The notes beneath the pieces were generated by a model. That model was not told the origin of the DNA, did no database searches, and was given only the letters and a program-made list of their open reading frames with translations. Below are positions 1-10,815 of a stretch of DNA of 64,000 bases, piece after piece (the first letter of the stretch is position 1; every line of letters begins with the position of its first letter). The position numbers and the translations under genes were made by a program. This DNA is from Holacanthus passer (lineage: Eukaryota; Chordata; Actinopteri; Pomacanthidae). The DNA is taken from contig JAFREQ010000008.1 of assembly GCA_025331565.1 (NCBI GenBank), positions 1,922,001 to 1,986,000 on the forward strand, in the 5' to 3' direction.

Positions 1-3000
1 GTGTGTGTGTGTCTCCTTGGCCGCCTCTGTTTGACCTGCCATCTGAATGAGGTATTTCACAGCACCGTCCCAGAAACAGCACAGCGAAATATAATGAACT
101 AAACCAATTTAATGTCAGATAATGATAAGCTCCTCTATGAATCCCTGTGGGGAACTTCTGAGTTTTCTGAAGGTTAGGGACTGAGCAGCACCCGGGGATT
201 TACTGTCCTGCTCCAGGGCACTTTAGCAGCGAGGACACCATTGTGTGTGTTTTAACCCAGTCGCTCGACAGCACAGAGGAATCTGTCAGACTTTGGCACC
301 ATAGGCAATACTTAAAATAAATCTATTACTGCATTTGGTCTTTTCATTCATAAGAAAACTGAATGTCACCAGACTTCTCCTTGAAACCCCTCTGCGGTCC
401 AATTTTCCTGATTAGTAATTTAGTCTTTGAAATATAGAAACTGTAGTGAAAATGCCTGTCACAGCTTCCCAGAGCCCAAAGAGTCATCCTTAAACTGCTC
501 GGAAAACAGAACATGTTAACTGACTTGCATTTCTGACGAATGAGAATCTGAAGTGATTCAGCAATTGTCCAAATGATTTTCTGATTGATGATTTTTATCA
601 GCTAATTGTTTTCTGCTGTAATATAAGGTCACCAAAAAGTGACAAATATCCTAAAGTTCTCAGAGCCACAGGGGGCATTTTAAAATTAGTCAAACCAACA
701 GTCCAAAACCCAAAGAAATTCAAGGTTTCTTTTGCAAATACTTCCACAAATCCTTTATATTCTTGATAAATTTCTTAACTCACTGATTGATTATTTAAAT
801 AACTGGCTATTATTTTTCAGCTAATCCATTTACTGATTAATTTCCAGCATTAGTCTGAACCCAGACTTTGCTGCACAAAATATGTACAAGTCAGACGGGT
901 GGAGTGAAATGGACCAAACTGGAACAGAAAGGACGGACACACACTTGTGCTTACATACCTCTATTATACTAAACTAATCTGTTTCAACCCATTAAAATTC
1001 TATTACCCGTAATTCGACTAAAATTCTTGCCTGTGCAGTAAAACTGGGCTCAATTCAGTATAATCTGATTAATTCACTGCCATCTATTCCTACTCACTCC
1101 GCTACAGTCCTGATCTGTCTAGTAAAATCCAGTCCTGTATCATCCACTAATTCAGCATAATCAGTTTTAGAACCGCGTGATTCAGTTCAGTTCAATATAA
1201 TCCCATTTCAGTCCAGTATAATCTGGTTCAGACCAGCTCAGTTCACACAGTGAGGATGTGAATGTGTTCTCGGTCCCAGCGGGACACAGATCCTCTCAGT
1301 CTCTCTCTCCTTCTCTGCGTGAATGAGCTTTTGATTGACCCGCAAAGTAGACAGATGGAGGAAGGTGTGTGTGTGTCTGCATGTGTCCGTCTGTAGCAGC
1401 AGTGGCTTCCCCTGGCTTTGTGGTTTTGGCCAGACTACTCTGACACACAAGCACACACTCGACTTAGATTGAGAGTGTGTCCGGCCACAGTCTGTCTCAG
1501 ATGCCCTGTGCACGTGTGTGTGTAAAGTAAATATACGGCGTGTTGTATAATGTGTGTGTGAGAAATAGTAAAAAGTAATCCTTATGGTTGAGTGCGCTTG
1601 AGAATGAACCACAGTTATGGCTACAATCTTGTCTCCACGCTGTATTTCTGGCCGCCTGTGTGTGTGAGGCCCTAAAGTTAAACTCTGCAAAGTTTGTGTT
1701 TCAGTCTGTTTGTTCAGGAAAAGGTGGTGGTTGCTGCCGAGGGACATAGATGTATAAAAAGAGAAGGAAACACAAGAGACAGAGAAAAGTAGAGATACTT
1801 AAAGGTTTGGTTCGATGACCTAAACTCCCCTCTCTCTCTGTCTCTGTCGCTCTGGGGCCTCGCAGCTGCTCTCAGCTGTCCTGTAGTAATGATGTCAACA
1901 AGCAGCTGCAGCCCGGTGATGACATCGACAAACCCACCCGTCCCCTCCCCACCTGACTGACACACACACACACCAGCTCCCTCACACGCACTGATGTTTA
2001 CCTGTCCTGTCGGTTTTAGCTCAAGTTATCAGTGTTATCTGGACATTACGTTCTTACACTTGTTTCCACCGCAGCTTCAACCATGTCAAAACATTTCCTT
2101 AACTTAAGTGATAGATGCTGTTTTTTGAGTTCAATATTGATGAGAAATAAGGATACAACAGATGTTTTTTTGAAGAAACATGGAACATTTTTCAGTGCCC
2201 ACTTTTCATACTCTCACGATGACAGAGACACAAGATGACCACAAAGAGAGAGAAAACAGAAACAGAAGACACAGAACAAGGACAAAGAAGCAGAAAATGA
2301 CCACAAAGAGACACAAATAATGCAGCCGTGTCATTTCTAGTCATTTTGTGACTCTTCTTCTTGCTCTTATGTGGGAGAGGTTGGGGACCTTTTCCATGTC
2401 TGAGCCCAAGAACCCATCGTCTCCTGGACATACATGAGCCAGAATGGTCCCACTGATAATCTGACAAAAGTCACAGTTTCCAGTGAAGATTGTAGCAACA
2501 TACAGTCATACTCTGGTTTCTAAAAGCAAAGATAATGAGTCAACAAGTCACATGATAATCTTGTAACATACAACATATTGCTAAAGATTAAAGCGGTTGT
2601 TCCCAAACCAGGCCCCTGGAGGCCCCTGTAATGTTTCTCATGTCTCTGAGCTGTTAGCAGTTTGACCAAAGAGAGTCTCTAAATTTCTCAGACTATTTCA
2701 TTTAAATAACTGTGCGAGGTCCCGAGAGAGTTTTGAAGGGTTTTGAAGGGAAGAAATGAGCATTAGCATTTTTAATATTGCAATGAATGATATAAGAGCT
2801 ACAAAAGATCACATTGAAATTTAATGGTTATTTTATCTGGGCTGACTTTATGTTTAATAATTTGTGTAACATGATTGACCTGGACATGTGCAGGGTGTTT
2901 TTTATATATTATGACTCATGGGCTGCTTTCATACATTGTTTTGTTCACCAATACATAATTATTGTGTGTGGATTTACTGTCAGATCGGCGATTCTCAGCA

Positions 3001-4473
3001 AACTGTTGGCTAATTCAGGGAGTGCTCTCAACCACAGCGTCCTCAAAATGAATGAGTGGAAAGAAACGCCATTGTGCTCACGATCACTTTGGCTGTAAGT
3101 TAGTTAACATGATGTTTTTTTGGCAAGAGGATGGTGTAGTGTAACCTTTGGACTCGCCTGGGGTGAGGATATATGTGTGTTTTGATTGTAAGGATTTCTC
3201 TGGATTTAGTGTTTGAGGATTCACCCCTCTCACCAGGCTGATTGGAAACGCATCCTCCAACCATCTGCCTGCTCCATCTGACACCGCAGCCTGCTCCTTC
3301 CCTTCCCTTCCCTTTTTTATTCACTTGTGTGTTTCCCTCCTCACCCTCTTACTCTCTCATCATGAAACCTCCCTCCTCCGTTGCTAATGCATTGTTCTCT
3401 AGCGGATGCCTGCACATTATCGTGCAATTGAGATACAGTATATTAGGATGTTGTGTAATTTTCCCTCCATCCGTGATGAACGTATGCTTGGTTTCCCACG
3501 GAGGAAAAGAACAACATTTTCTCATTAGCACAGTTTCGACCATTACTGAGGCAATGGAGAATGAAAGAGGTCCTGAACCTCGGTGCATATTCCCTTGTGT
3601 GAAATGGTTCAGTGGATACACTCCATCTACACTAACCTCCATCTGAGTTACTGTTGCTCCAATGTGGCCTTTTTTATAAGTCAATTAAGACTTTTTCTTA
3701 AACCACTGAATCTACTTTTAAAATCAGCATGCGAGTTATCTTTCGAGTGGCCTGTATCTCCATAAAATAACTTTTCTGATCTGTTTAGCTCGTTACAAAA
3801 CATGAATTAATTAGTATATTTTCTACATTCATTGTAAGTTAAAAAAAAAAAAGAAAAATATACTCAAAGACGATGTTGATTTGACCTAAATTTAAATGTG
3901 TTCAGTGGTGGATGAGGACAATTTTCTTTCACATGCAGGAACAGGGTGAAACAAAGTCATGCAAGGGTTGAATACAACAATCAAAATAGAAATCTAATCC
4001 TGTTTTTTTTGGTATAAATATTAATAGTTTGTTGGATCATTTGTATGCCAACTTTGCCAGAGGATAAAAGCAATTCAGAAAAATGTTCTCCATGAAGCAA
4101 TATTAACTTGCCAGATTTTTTTTTAGTTTGTCTGATGCTCACTCACATATGACAGATACCCTGTGTAGCATTCCCAAGTAACACAAGTATTCCAGTATCA
4201 CCACTTTAATCCTCTTGTTCCTTTATCGCTCATGAATGCCTCTTATCTAGTTCCTTTTAAATTGCGACTCCTATCAAATTAATTCTTTCTTCTTTATAAC
4301 TAATCAAGTTCCTTTATTACGAACTCTTATCAAGTTTTTTCATTAACCGTGACTTTTATCAAGTTCCGAGTCGAGTGGGGTGCTTCCAAGAAAATTGAGA
4401 GATGCGGTGTTTCACAGATCTGCAGCCTCGAGGCCTCGAAGCTTGAGCCCTGCTATAATGTGTTTTTCATATG
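1..4473 (+). other. Noncoding, presumed SH3RF3 intron
   Basis: AT-rich sequence starting in a GT run (1-12). Apart from the repeat at 440-860 and a hAT-like fragment near 2590-2640 (GGTTGTTCCCAAACC), I see no gene. Frames at 3242-3684 on both strands resemble nothing I know. Confidence 0.6.
440..860 (+). repeat. Degenerate percomorph interspersed repeat
   Basis: Segments CACAGCTTCCCAGAGCCCAA and CAACAGTCCAAAACCCAAAG, followed by an AT-rich tail with TTTACTGATTAATTTCC, match a repeat that is very common in spiny-rayed fish. A second copy is at about 36360-36620. I do not know its class. Confidence 0.5.
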
Positions 4474-5335
4474 CAGGGTTGGACAATTAAAGCCGACAGC
4501 ATGTTAACAAAAGACTCCCACTCTCAACTCCAAATAAGAGATAAGTTAAAGTCATCTTTAATATTAACAATAACAAGGCCTAAAAAAACAGCCAGCTATA
4601 GTGTCACATACAGCAAACATGGGAACACTTTTAAAGCCTGAATTAATCATAAAGTAGTCTCACCTTAGCCAATGCATTTTTTCCTGGCTCTGCTTCGTGT
4701 GAAATTATCCACCATATCATCAAAGTCAACTCAATTGCCATGAGAGAAAGTGCCCTGAGGCGTTTTTGAGTCATCTTAGTCCTCAGCTCATTTTTAATCC
4801 TGGACAGGAGAGGGAATGATCGCTGCTCTGCTCTTCATTTACCGCGGACCGACTGGTAATGTTGTCGCAGCAGCTAGCTGGATTTGGCGTGGCACCGGCA
4901 TCAATAACGTTATTTTTGAATAATAAATGTGTTAACTTAAAATATTTTGTCGGATCAGCCTCAAGATTTTTTCTTTTTCTCCTGCACCACCTTTACCTTT
5001 TTGGGCCTTTATCCAATTCGTTTTTAATTCAAACTCAGCTCTTTCTGTCTTTATTTCATTTGATTATTTCCTGCTTGACCTTTGACATTACAATGTGGAC
5101 AGATCCGCTTGAAGAGGTGGAGGGAGGTGGCGATTTGCTTCTACCTTACAGTATAGGCAGCCTGTTGATCAGTTTGGGACTGTGTAACTCCCAATCAGAT
5201 GGACCGTTCCAACAACAATGGCAGATTTTTTTTCACAATTTTCTTCCCGCTTTGCTGGTGGTGGCCTTGTGGCCCACTAGGTAGGCCGGCCCATCTGCCA
5301 TGTGCCAGAGCTGCCAGATTGCCAGTCCGAGCCTG
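4474..5335 (-). mobile_element. hAT-like DNA transposon remnant
   Basis: The left end reads CAGGGTTGGACAATTA (4474) and the right end, reverse-complemented, reads CAGGCTCGGACTGGCA (5335 inward), so the first 11 bases agree except two. The minus strand from 4850 to about 4670 encodes the tail of a hAT-type transposase: EQRSF, LLSRIKNELRTKMTQKRL, LSLMAIE, then after a frameshift DDMVDNF and RARKKCIG with a stop. This is the usual C-terminal dimerisation region. The orientation agrees with the ends. Most of the coding region is deleted. Flanks TTCATATG and TTCATGCA share only TTCAT as a possible decayed 8-bp target duplication. Confidence 0.65.
4670..4850 (-). pseudogene. hAT transposase C-terminal remnant
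   Basis: In the minus strand the frame gives EQRSFPLLSRIKNELRT and KMTQKRLRALSLMAIE. This matches the (S)ERSFS.L..IK..LR..M...RL..L..L.IE signature of hAT dimerisation domains. A frameshift follows, after which FDDMVDNF and RARKKCIG-stop resume in another frame. It is a fragment and cannot be active. Confidence 0.65.
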
Positions 5336-5529
5336 CTTCATGCATCCATCAGTCAGTCTGTTGTGGCTGCTCTGTGTGAAAGAGCACGAGCTGCAGTTGA
5401 GCAGGAATTTTCCGCTGCACCGTCAGTCACTCTCAGTCTGATAGTTGGACCTCCAGGGCTGCAGAGCTGCTTAACTGTGTAAAATGTGAAAAAAAGAGTG
5501 AGTCTCAACTGAGTCTGAACATGTTGAAC

Positions 5530-5925
5530 CGAATATGAAAAGCATGAGTCTCAGGATGTCTGTCAGTCTGTCAGTCTGCGGCTTCTGTCCAGACTGAAAT
5601 GTCTCAACAACTGTTGGATGGATCGCCATGAAATTTGTGCAGACGTTCATTCTCTCTAGAGGAAATAGCTTAATGACTGATGATCTTTTCCTCTAGCGCC
5701 ACCATGAGATCCACTTTTTTGGTTTCTGGTCAACTGTCTTTCCAACTATTGAATTTCCATGAAACTGGGTATAGCCTACACAAAGATAAATTATATTAAC
5801 TTTGGTGATCTGTTGAATTTTTGATCTGCAAAACTCATGGCATTCCCATCAGCCTCAGCTGCACTTTGTGTTTAGTGCTAAATAGCAAATGTTGGCATGA
5901 GAAACTACGACAGTGAACATGGTGT
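5530..5925 (+). repeat. Percomorph repeat ('GCGCCACCATGAG' family)
   Basis: The run CTGAAATGTCTCAACAACTG, GGATGGATCGCCATGAAATT, CTAGCGCCACCATGAG, then CATTCCCATCAGCCTCAGCT and GTGTTTAGTGCTAA follows a repeat widely seen in percomorph genomes. An inverted copy lies at about 54940-55370, and a short piece at 24860-24950. Class unknown to me. Confidence 0.6.
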
Positions 5926-5981
5926 GTCGACTTTTTTTTTTTTGACCAAAATACTTCTTTTATTGACCAAGTACAGTGCAC

Positions 5982-6191
5982 ATCAGGGGTGTTACGATTT
6001 CAGCTCTAAATGGAAAACTGAACAAATTGAGCTTTCGATTTCGATCATCAAAATCAAAAACAGGGTCTGAAACTCTCCCAGTATTTTTTTTCTCTGCTGG
6101 ATTTTGGATTGTGAAAAACACGAATCAAAACCTTGACCTTAAAATTGAAAGTCAAATCAAATGATAGATTTGGAGAATCATGACAGCCCAA
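5982..6191. repeat. Small MITE-like element
   Basis: The block begins CAGGGGTGTTACGATTTC and ends GAATCATGACAGCCCA. The ends are imperfect inverted copies, as in short non-autonomous hAT-type elements of fish. The inside is AT-rich with several ATTTTGAT-like units and no coding. Confidence 0.4.
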
Positions 6192-6266
6192 GTACCCATG
6201 TTTGTGCATCATAATTTTTACAGTAATAAATATGGCCACTGTTTTATATTAAGAATTTTCAATATA

Positions 6267-6296
6267 AATGAATGAATGAATGAATGAATGAATGAA
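6267..6296 (+). repeat. (AATG)n microsatellite
   Basis: About seven uninterrupted AATG units, ending in a T run. Confidence 0.9.
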
Positions 6297-6840
6297 TTTT
6301 TTTTTTTGTCCTGTGAGTTTTGCATACCATTACACCCATTAACATACCATCAGATTTCTTCTTGATGGAGGAGTTGTGTGTTGCTGAGCTGCCATAGACA
6401 GACTGAGGTGGAGCTGCTGACAGCTGCATGCTCGACCGCAAGACTCAGTGGCTCCATGAGAGAGAGACATAGACACATACAGAAAAGAGAGAGAGAGAGA
6501 CAAGGAGAGAAAACATACGAGAGGATCCGATTTCTTTCTGTCTGTCTCTCCATCAGTGAGACGATATCTGACCCACTGTGGCCGGGTACATCTGTCCTAC
6601 TTGCCTCCCTATCTTTCTATCTATGTTCAATGTCACTCTATCTCTCTCTCATTCATTTTCTCGTGACTTCCCTCCATCCCTCTCATTTGGCCCACTTCCC
6701 AATCACACTCCCCTGCAGCCTATGAGTGTGTTGGTGTGTGTGCGCATATGTGTGTGTGTACGAAGGATCATTTCTGAGTAAGATGTTTGCCAAAATAAAG
6801 GTTTAATCTCCTTTAAAAAGAATTATAACCTATGCACAAA

Positions 6841-6842
<2 letters not shown>

Positions 6843-6876
<34 letters not shown>
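6843..6876 (+). repeat. (CT)n microsatellite followed by CA run
   Basis: About 17 CT units are followed by TACACACACACATA. Confidence 0.9.
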
Positions 6877-6880
<4 letters not shown>

Positions 6881-8484
6881 CACACACATACATACACAGA
6901 GTTAATCTGCTTCTTATCTTCACCAAATCCATCTATTTTGGGAAGAATAAATCCACCATTCATTGGGGGCAATTTCAACAGGGGTGGACAAAAAAATGTG
7001 AACATCTTATGAAATGTTTACAAAGGTTGTGTTTATTTTAGGTCTGTTGATTGGATTCAAATATGTTGTGTAACTATATGTTCTTATTTCATCCACTGGT
7101 GTTTCTTGGCTGGATGTTCAGAGATCAAGCAGATCTGTTTGTCTGACATGAGGTGGGCTTGGATGATGTGTGTGTCTGTATAGCAGCTTACAATGGTTTA
7201 ACCCCAGACAGTAGCTCCATCATCCTCTGTCTCCCCACTAATTAATCTCAACAACAAGCCCAATAACACGGAGAATAAATTCAGAAAGAAGGTGTTTTAA
7301 GCAAAGTGCAAAAGCGTAATTTAAAAATGAACTCATGAGAAGGGAAAGAAAACAAAGATCAAACTCTACTTTTCATCATCTTGTTCTGTATGTCTGACAA
7401 AAACAAAATCCCGTGTTGCTTCTCGTCTTTTTTTTCCCCCCTCTGTCACATTGAGCCAATCCGGTGAACGACTACATCCAGAGCCCGTTCTTGAAAAAAC
7501 ACAAATACTGTAAATATTTGATGATCGATATATATAATTCAAATCCCTATGTGATGAATTATGCATTGTCTGGTGGGATTTGATGAATATTTGTCTTTGT
7601 TACTGATAGCTCTCTCTCTCGTATCCAGCTGCTGACTGACGTCCTGTATGTGTGTATGCAGAGGGAAACCGATAAGATAACATCAGATACAGACAGAATA
7701 TGTGAGTTTAAGAACTCGGTGCTCATATCAAAAGTCGTAGGATTACATATGGCTCCCTCGAGCTGCAATTTGAGCACTACATACACTACTACATACACAT
7801 TAAATATAAATAATAAGCAGAAGCATGTCTAATTATTCAAATTTCTCTTCCCACACAAGCTATTTTATTTTATCTTCTAAAATCAGAATGTCCGTTTTCT
7901 CTCTAGCGAACGATCACAAAGTCAAACACATCGAGGTCTAATGTTGTTTTTGTCGACAGAAGATAATAGTGAGAGCAAAAGAAAAGAACAATGTCAACTA
8001 GTCTGCCATTTCTTATCTGTCCTACAGGGACAACAACTTCTCTTCCAGCCTGTTATTTACTGTAGGAGATAGCAAAAGTAATCATCTCTACTTCTTTTAT
8101 GTTTGTCCTAATGCTTTGTGCGTTTCTCCCAGAAAAAAAAAGCGGCATTCAGTGGGACTGGTTAATTAACAGCTGTATCAAATGCAATGGTGGCGAGAGA
8201 GAAAATCCCCTGTAGAGATCTGAAGTGACAGAGGCTCAGATAGAGCTGTGAAGACTCTGTGGAGAAATCAGCTCAGTGAAGCAGCTGAACACTGGGGAGG
8301 ATTGAATGAGCTGAACAGCTGAGGATACGAGTGTATACACGCACACACACACACACTCACGCACACACACACACACACACGTTCAGTCTGCTAATGGTTT
8401 GGGGTTATTATCAGGTCAAGATGAGTCAGGAGAAGGTCAGGGAGGAAACCACATTTTTGTTATGCAAGATTATCTGAACAGACA

Positions 8485-8495
8485 GTGTGTGTGTG

Positions 8496-8529
<34 letters not shown>

Positions 8530-8625
8530 CTTGAATGACTTTCATGTGTGTCTTCCTGCCTTTGTCAGTGGGTATACATTACTGTACACTGTATATCTGT
8601 GAATATTGCCTGTGTTATTCCTGTG

Positions 8626-8669
<44 letters not shown>
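8485..8669 (+). repeat. Two (GT)n microsatellites
   Basis: A GT run at 8485-8529 (one GCGT interruption) and a pure TG run at 8628-8669. A CA run at 8803-8845 follows in inverted orientation. Confidence 0.9.
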
Positions 8670-8671
<2 letters not shown>

Positions 8672-8801
8672 CACAGCAGACTGGTGGTCCACCCACCTAA
8701 TGTGCCACCTGATCCAGCCCACCCCTCAGCCCCTAAAGTCATTACACACCGCTACTCAATCCCTCCACGTCTCCCAGTCAGCTCTCCGAGGTCTCACATG
8801 A

Positions 8802-8802
<1 letters not shown>

Positions 8803-8845
<43 letters not shown>
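8803..8845 (+). repeat. (AC)n microsatellite
   Basis: About 21 AC units, 133 bp after the TG run at 8628-8669. Confidence 0.9.
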
Positions 8846-8846
<1 letters not shown>

Positions 8847-10494
8847 GTGTTTCTTTTGCTAGTCATAATTAGCTTAGCACCAGTGGTCTGTTATTCTAAG
8901 AATATTGCTAATGGTGTTGTGGTGGTAGATTTTTATCTTTTCAAAAACTAAATTATTTATTATTTCTGCAATTATTAGTAGTTGATCTACTTTCCATATT
9001 TGCAAACACGTTGGCTTTTGGTGAAATCCTCCATTTTGAACAAAAAATATTGCACCAAAGTGATTGGTTTAGATCTGAGGAGTGTTTTATTTGCAGAGTC
9101 AGCGCTTCATCTGGGCCTCTGCACACACCGTACTCAAGACCTCATGTTTGTAATGAAACTGTTTTCAGCTGCTCCAACTTGAAATGTTTGATTGAGCTTC
9201 AGTAGCATAACTTTATCTGATGTGAGCTCGGCTGCTGTCGCTTTGATCGACCCCATTGTCAGAACTTTTTCATCCCGCTGGAGTTTGGAGGCCTGATGTT
9301 AAATCACTGAGTTTTAATGTGGATTCAATGGGTCTGATTCATAAAAATGGGTACCATCTCATAGCGGTAGAAAATTATGTTTTTCCTCCATTTCTTTGCC
9401 TTCATTGTGAAATTTACACAATAAATTACCAAGCAATGATGGATGGCTGTTTCTCTATAAGTACAAGAAGTCTGGAGGTTATGGGATTTGGATCTGATCT
9501 CAATTTCACACACAGAGTAAAAAAAAAAAAAGATCATGCTAATAAGAGCACATCACACTTCATTAGCTGCTTGTCATTTCATATCTAGTTTCGTAAACAA
9601 AAACAAGCAAACACTGATTAGCCTTAGATGACTCCCATGACAAGGTATAATTATTAGAGCAATTTGATTTGGAGAGAACTGTGTCAGAAGGCTCATTAAG
9701 ACACACAGCTTTGTTTCACTGTTGCACATGTGCTCCAGTCAAATTTGTTTAAATCTCAACTTCTGCATAAGAAGTACTGTATACATCTTTCAAACACCCT
9801 TTTTTTGTGCATATGCATTGTTTCTAAATGAGCTCCCAGATGTGTAATGTGGCAAGTCTGATTGTTTTGCATCTACATTTAGGCTCATTTCTTCACTGCT
9901 GTTGCACTTCATTTCCTGGAGATCGCTTGGCAATCACATTTCATTTTGGCATTCTTACTATTTCTTCCCCCAAGGACACACATTCTGGAGATAAACCTCC
10001 ATGTTTTCCCAACTGCTACATCTATCCTTCCTCCCTTCTTTTGCTATTCACTGTCATCTCCTGTAGAGTCGTCTCTTCATCCGGCTGCCAGGAGAGATCC
10101 CTAACAGGCACATACACACACAGCCCTGAATAGAGTTGAAACCAAAAATATAGATGTTAATATAGAGAAATCATTCTTTACACGCAGAGGAACGACTAGA
10201 AGGCCCAGTGAGAGGAGAGGTCTGGAGAGTGAGTGAAATTGCTTCAAAACCATCAGAGCAACCTGAAGATGAATCTGGTCATACAGGAGGAGAACAAGTC
10301 AAACCACCTGAAGCTACATTCTGCAGGACATACAGTGTCTTTTATTTCTTTCCTTCTGCCTCCTCTTTTTTATTCACCCTTCAGTTTTGTCTTTATAAGG
10401 TTTCACATCAGATGTGAGCTAAATGCACTTATAATGCTTATCACCACTTTATATTGCGAGCCCTAAAAAGTGCCCCTCGCTTCTCAAAGGTCAG

Positions 10495-10640
10495 TCTCCG
10501 CCCCTTGTTAAATGCGAACGCACCAATCGGAGTAAATCGCGCCGCACGATTAATGAACCCGACATAGGTCATGACCTTTTCCTAAGTAACCGCAGAGATA
10601 AAAGCAGTGTGGGTGCGTGAGATGTATAGGTGTAATAGCC
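10495..10640 (+). promoter_or_regulatory. Promoter-like block with GC box, CCAAT box, palindromic hormone element and TATA-like box
   Basis: In + order: CCGCCCC (10498-10504), CCAAT within CACCAATCGG (10523-10527), AGGTCATGACCT (10566-10577) and GATAAAA (10597-10603). Spacing suits a start near 10625-10630. The block is rich in CG compared with the flanking intron. No exon that it would serve is recognised. It could be an alternative SH3RF3 promoter, a noncoding RNA promoter or an enhancer. Confidence 0.4.
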
Positions 10641-10729
10641 AGGGAGGCGGCGGAGTCTGTGACTTGATATATGAGGAGTAATGGCTGCTAGAGCGCTCAC
10701 CTTCCTAGTACATCAAGATAGATATGGAG

Positions 10730-10731
<2 letters not shown>

Positions 10732-10764
<33 letters not shown>

Positions 10765-10815
10765 ATGAGAGACAGTGTGTGTCTCAGAGATTTTGGATGT
10801 GTGTGTGTGTGTGTG
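10732..10815 (+). repeat. (TG)n microsatellites
   Basis: TG runs at 10732-10763 and 10798-10815, directly downstream of the promoter-like block. Confidence 0.9.

Larger units (their letters stand above)
6192..10494 (+). other. Noncoding, presumed SH3RF3 intron
   Basis: Contains AATG, CT, GT and CA microsatellites and AT-rich intron. No exon is recognised. Confidence 0.6.

Noticed and set aside
3242..3684. Overlapping open frames on both strands
   Set aside because: No motif, splice pattern or similarity that I recognise; likely chance.
4859..5284. Open frame of 141 codons on +
   Set aside because: It lies inside the hAT-like element but antisense to the transposase remnant and shows no domain.
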